A DNA stretch of 64,000 bases. Origin: Rapana venosa (Eukaryota > Mollusca > Gastropoda > Neogastropoda > Muricidae). Both the position numbers and the translations under genes were made by a program. The DNA is taken from contig CM054153.1 in assembly GCA_028751875.1 (NCBI GenBank), positions 25,875,002 to 25,939,001 on the forward strand, given 5' to 3'. The notes under the pieces are model-generated. The model worked only from the letters and a program-made list of their open reading frames with translations. It was not told the DNA's origin and did no database searches. Below are positions 55,379 through 64,000 of this stretch, in pieces. Position 1 is the stretch's first letter, and each line of letters starts with the position of its first letter.

Positions 55379-56919
55379 GTTAACTATTGATAGTTTATAT
55401 TGGCTGATTAGTCTACCCATGGATACTCTCTTCACAGAATGTGGGCAGTGGGAACCACTCTGTGTATCTTTGATTACTGACTCATCAATACTTGTGAAGA
55501 GGATTGATGTTCACACTACTGATGACTTAAATTGGCTTACACACACACACACACACTGCTTGTTCAAAGTATCACAGATGAGTAAATACAGGCCAAACTC
55601 TGTTGGTATTCTATAAAATTAAAGCATGGAAAGCTACACTCATGCTACACTTTATTCTTCTAGTCAAAAAGGTAGGAAGAACAGAATAGACCTGTTCATA
55701 GTCTTAGAATTAGATCAAATCATCTGCAATGACATTATTCTAAATGCATTTACATCATCATATAAATGTTTGTCTAATACTGTAATAGTAATACTTCTAA
55801 GTTAGTTAGGGTCAACAACGGTTAATTGTTGTGATTAAAAAGATTTGATTGTATTGCTGAAAGAATAGTTATAAATTAACAGATTATTTTGATGCGCTGG
55901 CACTATTCTGATAAGCTGATTGAATGTTTAAAACATGTTACATAAACTAGCATCATAACAAAGTCATTCACTGATTCAGTATATTCAGTATATAATTTTG
56001 AGCAACAACAAACTTATATTTTGCTCAGTCCTTTGTGTAACAGGCATATGAATTTACCATTCATGAAAGAACCCAGGGCTGCATAAAATCTAAGAGTTGT
56101 CTTTGGCGCAACTCTGTTAAAAAATTTTTTTAAATCTTTATCACAGAAACCTATACATGCAATCTGAAAAAGGGGGAGGGGAGAGAAAAGGTTGCTCTGT
56201 AGCATTACACTTTACAGATTCCTTTGAGTTTGAGAGAACAAAATTTCATACAAAGAAATTTGCCAAGATGCAGGCCTTATTGCAGTATTGGTGCTAAATG
56301 CTCAGTGATCATTCATATTGTCCTTTTGTTTTGTTTTGGGGTTTTTTCTCTCTCCATAAAACACCTTGTGTCTTGTTTAGTTTAAATAAGCATGGTGGTC
56401 AGTTTTCCTAATGAAGCCACAATCAGAATTGACATTATAAGAAAATATGTGAAAAGAAATATCTTAAATAATTCATAAAAAATAATAATAAAGACTGAAT
56501 TCTCCACTCTGCAAAATGCTGGAAGACGTGGTCATGTCATATATGATATCATCAAATGCTCTTATCAAGTAGAGTATACTGTATAGTTCAAGAATGCCAA
56601 CACCATCCATGGCATAACCACACTTATCAGCATTTTAATGATGGAACTGCAAAGTATCTAGGGATTATCTCCAATCTGTTCTGTTGTAGAATTTGGTACA
56701 CAGAATACATGTGGACATCATCACTACACTGACAGTGACAAAGCAGACCTTTGCAGTACTTTACTAAAGTGAGGTAACAGTTAAGACAAGGAATTCATAA
56801 GACTTTTAGACCTATCTTTATTGAACTCTTACCTTTTTGAGATGCCAAAACCCCTCATAATAATAAAAATGGTGCAGACACTGAGACAGGGTGCTAGATT
56901 CATAAAAAGTACTAGTACT

Positions 56920-56955
<36 letters not shown>

Positions 56956-57699
56956 TAGTACATTTAGTAGCTACAGCATCATACTACCTGATACTAGTAA
57001 TTACTAATTACTAGCAATTAGTACTATAGTAGCAGTGTAACTGAGATAAGTACCCTATCATGGGACTATTTCTCATGAAATAAGTAAACCAAACTACACA
57101 AGAATCATCATGCTCGACAAAATCAATACAGACTTGTATGAAAATAATCAATGGTCGACATACCCTGATACAGCCTGAACAAGTACCTCACAGAACTTAC
57201 AACTTGTATAAAAGGGCAATGACAATAGTTAACAATATCTATTCTCTCCAAGTCCAACTATAGGCCAGAATCTGCTTATCTAGGCGTTCATTCTTTCTTC
57301 CCAAATACATGGATCTATGCTGTATTAACTATTAATGTATTATGTTCTCAACCAATGTGGTCCAGACTGGCTCTGTCAAGGCTTCAGACAAAGGGTATAC
57401 TATTCTTGTATTACATATTATAACTATAAGCCATTGGTAGACTGCAGCTGTTTCCACTTTTTTAAACTGTGGACAGGAACACCATGTGTGTTAATGGTGT
57501 GCTTTTGCTATGCTTGCCCCCTCTCCCAACCTCCCCCCCCCCCCCTTGATTTTTTTCTTTTTAAAACCAAAATCAAAGCAGAAATACTTTACTCCCAAAT
57601 CCTACAAGTTTGTAATTCAGGAAAGCATGAGTGCTTGCTGTAGTTCTCAACAGAATGTGTTCACAGTATGTGAAAAAAGTGCGGACAAACTAATGGGTG
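55379..57699. other. AT-rich sequence, nothing recognised except a TAG repeat
   Basis: Long AT-rich intergenic or intronic sequence. Small frames at 55419-55616 and 56014-56205 show no family features. A short inverted repeat 'agagttg...caactct' lies near 56093. A triplet microsatellite sits at 56919-56956. Confidence 0.5.
56919..56956. repeat. (TAG)n triplet microsatellite
   Basis: About twelve TAG units, followed by a region rich in 'actagta' and 'tactag' half-palindromes up to about 57040. Confidence 0.92.
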
Positions 57700-57960
57700 G
57701 ATTTTTTTTTCTGTAGACAGAATTGAGCCCAGGACAACTCTTTCTGGCATGGGTTCTTATAAGTGCACTAAATCATGCATGCCAATTAAAATTTACATGT
57801 AGATTTACAAGAGCTTGATTTATCATTTCATGTGAAAAAGCAAGAAAACAAGTACCCAGACGACCACTCATCATCTACTGATAGATCTGTCAATGAAGGG
57901 TAAAACTAACAGGGGCAAGGGGTAACCCTGATTTAACTCAGGATCTCTCACTTTCTTAAT
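57700..57960 (-). mobile_element. Strongly decayed SINE family A copy
   Basis: In reverse orientation the order of family A landmarks is kept: 'caggacaactctttctg', 'gggttcttataagtgcacta', 'gatttatcatttcatgtgaa', 'cccagacgaccactcatcat' and 'ctcaggatctctcactttct'. It has many substitutions and the tail is missing. It is the oldest member seen in the window. Confidence 0.65.
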
Positions 57961-58140
57961 GTAATAATATGCACAGGCACTTAAATTAACAGTTTCAGTT
58001 ATTTACTCTTAACTAAAGACTGCCATGGTCTTCCAAACACAGGTGCATTATTCTTAGACCACAGATCCACCATTAGCAACACCACAGGCTTTTTAACAGT
58101 ATCTGAGTATGGGGTCATTAGGCCTATTTCAAATTTGTTA

Positions 58141-58162
58141 CCTTCATCCCCCCCCCCCCCCC
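58141..58162. repeat. Poly-C run
   Basis: About 15 C in a row; one of several long G/C homopolymers in the 54-63 kb region. Confidence 0.85.
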
Positions 58163-58844
58163 CCCTGCCTACCTTATTCCCTTCACTTCAGCCACCCATT
58201 TGAAATACATTATCTCCTCCAGCATGTGGACTTTGTAAAGTATGTTCCAACTTCCAGCTTTGTAGCATGTTCTTTAAAAATATGGCAAGTGGCTGGGAAA
58301 GGGAATCAAACTATGTATGTGACTCTTGTGGGTAAGAGTTTAAGCTTGTCCTTTTGCTTTTATTCAACTTTTCTACAAGTAGTTTTAAGCATTCTGATTT
58401 TGTTTTAATTGAAAACCTGCTTAGCAAAATACAAGTCCTTAGTTATCAAACCCACTATGACACATACTGCATTATACAATAGACTTATCTCACCCTCATA
58501 AGATTTCTTTTTACTAGTTTAATTATATTTTAAAATATCTAAACATGAAAATAGTTTTACCAAAAAAGTGATGGTTTTAAAGAAAATACAATGTATGTAC
58601 ACCCTTTCCCTACTTATTTAGTTATTATCATTCATTACCATGACTAAAAATGAAATCATTTTTACAAAATTTCAATGTATTATTAAGTTAAAAAATTACT
58701 GATCAGTCACTGAGTCAGTGCTTACATAATTTACTTGACGACACTGATCTAGAAGAGCATACACACAGCCATACACTGCAGTGAGGACTGTACAACTACA
58801 ACACACTCTGACACTGTCAGTGGAATAAAGACAAACATATGTAC
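58163..58844. other. AT-rich sequence, nothing recognised
   Basis: No gene, repeat family or RNA recognised. Confidence 0.5.
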
Positions 58845-59480
58845 CTGGAGGCTTAAGTTTGTCCTTCGACTTTATGGGCCGAGTCAAATTGTTGACATGC
58901 TTCCAAGGATCACCGCGTCATTCACACCCAGTTGACTGAGGACAAGCTCAGGGCCAATACATACACTGACACTGACAGGATAAGTTTGATACTGATCCCA
59001 CCTAAGTTATACTGCCATATCGGCGCGAAGCTCAACGGGCAAAATGTCGTAATACTTTCAAAACTGTCTCTCCACAAGCAGACATCTTGCGGCGTTGAGT
59101 TATTTAAATAAACTTACACACTTAGGCTAATGCAGTTTATCACTTTGGTTCCTTAAAAAAAAGTTATGATCCACTTTTAGTTTTAAGAGTTATGCACCTT
59201 GCACCATTTCAACCAGTTTTATTAATCAAACGCTAACGGAGTTATCAAGTCTCGTACGATAAAATTAGTGGTACAATAGTTACGTACCTTCTACAGCACA
59301 TCAACTTTTAAAGTTCGTTTAAAGTTGAGAAGCGAGTAGATCAAAGCCACTAATATGTAGGCAAAGAGAAACAGACGATGAACAGACAGTAGTTTCTTCC
59401 CCTGCGCATGATCAATGAAACGTCACTTCCGCGTTACAACGCCATCGTACGGTAGGCCTAGCAAGTGGCAACAACCGCAC
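58845..59480. promoter_or_regulatory. CpG-containing region upstream of the furin-like gene, possible divergent promoter
   Basis: CpG frequency rises compared with flanks ('gatcaccgcgtcattcacac', 'catatcggcgcgaagctcaa', 'cgtcacttccgcgttacaac'). A CRE/ETS-like 'cgtcacttccg' is at about 59421. On the minus strand a donor-like 'cctccag|GTACAT' occurs at 58845, so a 5' non-coding exon of the RAI14-like gene could lie here, while the furin-like gene starts to the right. Position and composition fit a divergent promoter, but transcription is not shown by the sequence. Confidence 0.3.
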
Positions 59481-59816
59481 ACTGCCAGAGGTTTCTGAGC
59501 CCGTGCTCCGAGCGGACGGATAAACAGAACACTGCACTTGATAATGATCAGCGGTTTGTTCTTGATCTGCAACGGTTAGCCCAATATTATTCACTGGAAA
59601 AAACATGGAGAATGGTTAAAGATTATGTCCAGTACAGTTTGATCAACAAAATGTTATGTGCAAGTTATTTTTCTTACATTTGAATGGAAATAATATCTTT
59701 CGATTGACAATTTAGGGAGTCGTTCAGAGAAGCCTCTCTGCTGCACGGGCAGTGTGCGGACAGGGGAGGGGGGTAGAGCCAGATTCTGCCTCCAGTTACT
59801 CCCCGATCTCCTACAG

Positions 59817-59986
59817 TTAACACAATGCATGGCATTAGTGGTGTGTTACGGGTGTCATTTATAGGATTTATTCTTTCTGATATTGTACTGGGCAAGTACA
59901 CCGATTACTGGGCAGTTCAAATTGAAGGGGGTGAGGAGGTGGCCCGAAGCATCGCTGACAAACACGGATTTGTCTACAAGGGACAG
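59817..59986 (+). CDS. Furin-type proprotein convertase, first coding exon (signal peptide and start of prodomain)
   Basis: The exon follows an excellent acceptor ('ccccgatctcctacag') and ends at donor GTGAGA. ATG is at 59825, giving 54 codons in phase 0. Residues about 5-24 (GVLRVSFIGFILSDIVLG) are a hydrophobic signal peptide. From residue 24 (KYTDYWAVQIEGG, EEVARSIADKHGF, VYKGQ) the sequence matches the start of the inhibitory prodomain of subtilisin-like convertases: [FY]-T-[ND]-x-W-A-V-x-I-x-G-G, then A-x-x-[IV]-A-x-K-[HY]-G-[FY], then G-Q. That pattern is typical of furin, PC5 and PACE4, which cleave secretory precursors after basic residues in the Golgi and at the cell surface. The ATG exon lying behind an acceptor implies a non-coding first exon upstream. 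Later exons (rest of prodomain, catalytic domain) are beyond the window, so the exact paralogue cannot be chosen. Confidence 0.85.
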
Positions 59987-60211
59987 GTGAGAGAATTGTC
60001 GTCTGCTCAGATTCTCGAACTTGTTTTATCGTCTGTTTACATTTTCAAACTTTTTTCTTTTCTTTTGGTTTTGTTTTGTTTGTTGTTGTTTTTTCTTTCC
60101 CAGATCCATCAGTGATTTATTCCCCCTGCAGAAATCAGAAAAAGTAAACCAAACAACTATTTTTTTCTTTGATTTACACTCTGGGGTTGTTTTTTGTGTG
60201 ATTATTCCCAG

Positions 60212-60212
<1 letters not shown>

Positions 60213-60246
<34 letters not shown>

Positions 60247-60256
60247 CTCGCTCTCC
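60213..60256. repeat. (CT)n microsatellite
   Basis: A short CT tract with CTCGCTCG variants. Confidence 0.9.
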
Positions 60257-60574
60257 AAGACTTTCAATCGCGCAGCTTTCAAAGAAAACCATTATGGGAT
60301 AAAATGAAAATAAGTAGTTTTTATTGTGTACAGATTTTCACACTATGGGATTATCAATATTTTTACCTGCTTTCTTTGTTTCAGTTTGATTAGGACACTA
60401 GTTTACTTAACTTTTACTGTGTTTTGGAATGTTTTATTTAAGTTCAGAACTTTTTTTCTAAGTAAAATATTGAAAGTTACTCCAGTTTAACAAATTAAAA
60501 TTTAAGATAGTAATGTGAGCAGGATTCTTATTCTGCTAGTACAGTACTTTTTTCTTTTCTGTTAGAGAGAGAAG

Positions 60575-60575
60575 T

Positions 60576-60614
<39 letters not shown>

Positions 60615-60625
60615 GGGGGGGGGGT

Positions 60626-60657
<32 letters not shown>
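60575..60657. repeat. Poly-G tract of about 83 bases
   Basis: Almost pure G with two single T interruptions on the plus strand, which is also the sense strand of the furin-like gene. Such a tract can form G-quadruplexes in DNA or nascent RNA. Its true length is uncertain, because homopolymers are poorly called throughout this window. Confidence 0.9.
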
Positions 60658-61804
60658 TTTATAAACAATCTTCAACCACAGTTTCTGTCACTGTTTAAGA
60701 TGATAATCATAAATGAAAATTTCATTCTTGAAATAAGTCACTTAGTCAGATTCTATTATATATAATAGTAATACAAATTTTTGATCAGTTAATTTGTGAA
60801 GTTTTGTAATAAATTTTGGAAGAAAACACTTTTGTAATGAAAAAAACAATAAATTGCAAAGTCTTTGCTAAAAAAAAGAAAGACATGTAAAAATAAAAGT
60901 TCTGTATTATATGTATATGCAATCTGTACTTGGAAATTTCATATGTCCCACTGATGAACTTAGACTTGCTGCATAAAAATCAATATTAAACTAAAGCTTC
61001 TTAAATGAAGGCAATTCAAAGATTCAGTTTTTCTTTTTTTTTTTTAATGTACAGCTTGGTTATTGAATCAATGAATGGGAATCGTGAAATATCTGAAGCA
61101 ATGCTGTCAATGGTTATGGGAAGTTAAGATTTGATGTTGCTATTATGTTGGGTTTTGTTGTTGTTGTTTTTTGTTGATAAAAAATGTAAGTAGTAACAAT
61201 TACTAAAGATATGAAGTACAGCATGATTCATTGTGAATTTTAAAAAAATTAATCACATTATAATGATAATATTTATATATTTTATATGGAAATTGTGAAT
61301 CATGTAAATTCTAACTTACTGCTGGAAAGATGGGGAAGTTTTAGAGTTTTAAAAACTAGGACTAGGAGTGGCTGGATCTGCCTAAAACTAACTAAAAGAG
61401 ATATTTTATAAAGTATGTGATTGTATTGAAGTCTAGATTTTAAAAGAAATCATCCTTTTTTTCCTTTTTTAAAATGTTAATAAACCTTTTTTTTGTTTTT
61501 TGCTTGTGTTTTTGTTATTGGTTGGTTGTTTTTTTTCTCTCAAATCCCAGGTTTGTCAGCAGAATTTCATGTTGACTGTTGTGCACTGCATACAGTGCAG
61601 AACTGAAATCATCACATAACCTAAAGACTGATTGAATAATAATGATAATAAAAAGTTGGAGTTTTTCTGCTAAAAATCTTAGTTCACAAAGACTAAGACT
61701 TAGAGTACTAAGACTAAGAGTACTCTTATTTTAGTTGACTTCAGTGATACATCTCTAGATAGTTAGTCTAAGGACATGAATATATCTTTAATTTTGCATG
61801 AATG

Positions 61805-61805
<1 letters not shown>

Positions 61806-61843
<38 letters not shown>

Positions 61844-62070
61844 ACTCTCTCTCTCTCTCTCTTTCTAATCTCTCCCCTCTCCCTTCCTCTCTCTCTTTTC
61901 TAAGTTTCTCTCCCCTCCCTCTCACCTCTCTCTTTTTCAAGTTCCTCTCCCCTCACTCCCCCTCTCTCTCTCCTCCCCCCCCCCCCCCCCCCCCCCCCCC
62001 CCACCCCCCCCCCCCCCTCTCCCCTCCCTCCCCCTCCTCCCCCTCCCCTTCCTTCCCAGGCTCTCCACTC
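61806..62070. repeat. (CT)n and poly-C tract
   Basis: CT dinucleotides grade into CCTCTC and then about 40 C with a few A interruptions. The Ser/Leu/Pro-rich frame over it is an artefact. Confidence 0.93.
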
Positions 62071-62295
62071 CTCACTGACCTAACCCTCAATCTTTTCATA
62101 AGTAATATACAGATTTTCTTCTTTTGTGTGTGTGTGTGTAGCCTTGTTCATTTACTGCTTTTATTCTGAACTATCTGTATATAGAGAGAGATGCCTTTTT
62201 TTGACTTTCTTAGTTTCTCGCTTTCTGGCGGGTTTATGTCTCATTCACGAGTCATTGTCTGATTCTTGAAACTGTACATTCAGTCGTGTGTCACT

Positions 62296-62482
62296 CTGAG
62301 TGTGTGTCACTCTTTGTGTGTGTGTGTGTGTGCGTGCGTGCGTGTGTGCGTGCGTGCGTGTGTGTGTGCCTGTCTCGCCCAGTCTCTGTCTGCCTGCCTG
62401 CCTGTCTGATTGTGGCTGTGTGTATTGTATCACATGCATGCCTGCCTGCCTCTGTGTGTGTGTGTGTGTGTGTGCGCGCGCA
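62296..62482. repeat. (GT)n/(GC)n and CTGC-rich microsatellites
   Basis: GT repeats with GCGTGC variants, a CTGCCTGC block, then GT repeats ending in GCGCGCGC. The frames on both strands are artefacts. Confidence 0.92.
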
Positions 62483-63093
62483 CATGCGCAAATTATGTAG
62501 GAAACAAATTTTCCATTCCAAAACAAGAAAGGAGGTCAGAGAGAAAACAAGTGTTCTTCAAAGGGATTTTGATTCTTGAAAATGTTATTCAATTTGACAA
62601 AGGAAAAAACAACTTTGATATGAAAAATGCTGTAAAAAAAAAAAAAAAGACCCAAAAGGCAAAGGTGTATGTAGACAATAAGCTCCAGAGGCTTTGTTTT
62701 GGCCTGGCTAGCTTAGAAAAGAAGGTGGCACCCAGCTTATTGGGCAGGTATTCACATGCTGTAACTGGATCCCACCTTGACACTTTGCAAGGACAGGCGA
62801 CCACCCACAGGCTCTCTCTGTTCTCTTTTCCCTTTCGCCTCCACCCCCCTCCCACACCCCCCACCCCCCACCCTTTTGAGGGCTTCCCTTCCCTCTTCTC
62901 CCCATTGACCACCTTGGGAGGTAAATGTGTACATGAATAAGCTAGCAAGACAAGTTAACAAGACATTCTGATTCATGACCCAGCTCTAGGATACTGTCTT
63001 TTTTGGTGATGTATTGTAAGTTTTGAGAGGGGGGGAGATGGGAGGGAGGCTTGAGGCCTTTTTTTTTAAGGGGAAGGCAGAACTTTTTATTTG

Positions 63094-63097
<4 letters not shown>

Positions 63098-63124
<27 letters not shown>
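63098..63124. repeat. Poly-G run
   Basis: About 27 G in a row in a purine-rich context. Confidence 0.9.
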
Positions 63125-63387
63125 AGAGAAGTAGGGGGTGCTGGTAAGTGGCTCTTTTTTTGTTTATAAAGCTTGTCAAAAAACAATGTCAGTGTTTATC
63201 AATTACTAATTAGGTGTAAATTTTATTTGTGTTTTCATTTTCATAATTTTCATGTGAAATGTACATGTATCTGGATCTTACAAAAGTTTATACAAAAGAT
63301 ATTTTACACATACAACTAGTAGGACTAGAGTGTTACTATTATCCCACGTTCAGTAACCTCCATCTATCCCCTCTCATTACCAATCTA

Positions 63388-63693
63388 AAAAAAAAGGTAA
63401 AGATAAAGGAGTCCCATAACCTATAAGGTTGTAGGGGAGCGAGGCGTCAGAGACCTCACTTCTCTAGGGCCAGCATATTGAGGGCGGCGCCCATCTCCTC
63501 TCCCTCGCTGCTTTACCTTCCCTGACCCTAAAGAGGGCAGGTACCCATTTACAGCTGTGTGAACTGGGGGAACTGTACTGAAGCCAAGGCGCGTGAACGG
63601 TCACCCGTCCAACTGGTAACCATGCTCGACGCTGCTTAACTTGGCTGGGGGAAAGTGAGTGCTCCGACCACTGAGCTATCCCGTCCCCTATCT
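63388..63693 (-). mobile_element. SINE family C with tRNA-like and 5S-rRNA-like head
   Basis: A complete short element of about 306 bp on the minus strand, flanked by perfect 9-bp target duplications 'accaatcta' (63379-63387 and 63694-63702). The 5' end reads 'ggggacgggatagctcagtg' with a perfect tRNA A box (TAGCTCAGTGG). It is followed by 'aagttaagcagcgtcg', 'agcatggttaccagttgg' and 'acgggtgaccg' (about 63589-63644), which resembles the internal promoter of 5S rRNA. The 3' end is 'gggactcctttatctttacc' followed by a T run (pol III terminator-like). It would be transcribed by RNA polymerase III and mobilised by a LINE; no coding capacity. Confidence 0.8.
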
Positions 63694-63702
63694 ACCAATC
63701 TA

Positions 63703-64000
63703 GCCAGTTAAAAAAAACAACAACAAAAAACAACCAAACAAACAAGAAAAACAAAGTTGCAACAAAATAGAACTTGACACCATTGTGTTGCAAATGACGA
63801 AACTTACAGAGAAAAAGAAGGAAACCTTAATTTATCTAAACATCCTTGCCTCCACATTCTTATCATAATTTTAGTGGTCTAGTACCCTTCCGGATTCTCC
63901 CCAAATATGACCTCTTTTTATCTTAGCCCCCAGAACCCTCCTCACTTTTTTTGTTCATGCACAGGGTCACAGAAACTGTTTTTCTGGGGTGGGGTGGGGG
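63703..64000. other. AT-rich end of window, nothing recognised
   Basis: An A-rich 'aacaacaaaaaacaacc' stretch and ordinary AT-rich sequence. It belongs to the presumed furin-like intron. No feature is supported. Confidence 0.5.

Larger units (their letters stand above)
59987..63387. other. Intron 1 of the furin-like gene, no further exon recognised
   Basis: From the donor at 59987 rightward I find no segment resembling the remaining prodomain (the xDYYHF-type motif expected next). The sequence contains several simple repeats, listed separately, and AT-rich DNA. The intron therefore probably runs past the window edge. Confidence 0.6.

Noticed and set aside
62410..62940. A 176-codon plus-strand frame
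   Set aside because: It starts in a GT/CTGC microsatellite, contains a lysine run from poly-A, and ends in a low-complexity C-rich stretch; no domain seen.
63589..63644. A 5S rRNA gene
   Set aside because: Only the internal promoter-like part is present, embedded in an element with its own target duplications.

Overview
This is a repeat-dominated piece of a draft eukaryotic genome. Introns with GT/AG borders, non-LTR retrotransposons, tRNA-derived SINEs, long (CA)n/(GA)n/(AT)n tracts and two metazoan-type genes point to an animal. The repeat style and the SINE families suggest a mollusc-like lophotrochozoan; that placement is an inference. There are no operons, rRNA genes, CRISPR arrays or bacterial genes. 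Almost every long open frame in the window is an artefact or transposon debris.

Layout. Positions 1-3928 are poor, homopolymer-inflated AT-rich consensus. Positions 3929-7431 are a run of about 1,955 A followed by about 1,548 T, almost certainly an assembly artefact. From about 7440 to 22048 lies a tandem array (macrosatellite) whose clean unit is about 1.53-1.54 kb. Each unit carries, on the minus strand, a fragment of a LINE (end of the endonuclease domain plus the linker before the RT). The last unit is interrupted by a near full-length RTE/CFDP2-like LINE (22049-25237, minus strand) with a 12-bp target-site duplication. Positions 25251-36000 hold microsatellites, a diverged solitary copy of the array unit (with a LINE 3' end and a SINE inserted in it), two more SINE families, a decayed RNase H-bearing LINE, and two exons of a minus-strand gene.

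A run of exactly 500 N (36001-36500) follows. After it, 36501 to about 50665 repeats 21970-36000 in the same order and orientation. It differs mainly by homopolymer indels, so it is best read as two unmerged overlapping contigs (a false duplication), not a biological duplication.

Positions 50665-64000 are single-copy. They contain more SINEs, microsatellites, poly-G/C tracts, two regions somewhat richer in CpG, and the first coding exon of a furin-type proprotein convertase (59817-59986, plus strand).

Genes. (1) A minus-strand gene of the RAI14/UACA (ankycorbin-like) ankyrin-repeat and coiled-coil family. Coding exon 1 is at 50324-50389 and exon 2 at 44598-44728; damaged duplicates lie at 35688-35752 and 29969-30098. 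If the model is right, the array and the LINEs lie in its introns. (2) A plus-strand furin/PC5/PACE4-like convertase starting near 59.8 kb and running off the right edge. The two genes are divergent. I found no undescribed functional system. The most interesting items are the LINE-derived macrosatellite, a SINE whose head combines a tRNA-like and a 5S-rRNA-like promoter, and the clear signs of mis-assembly.
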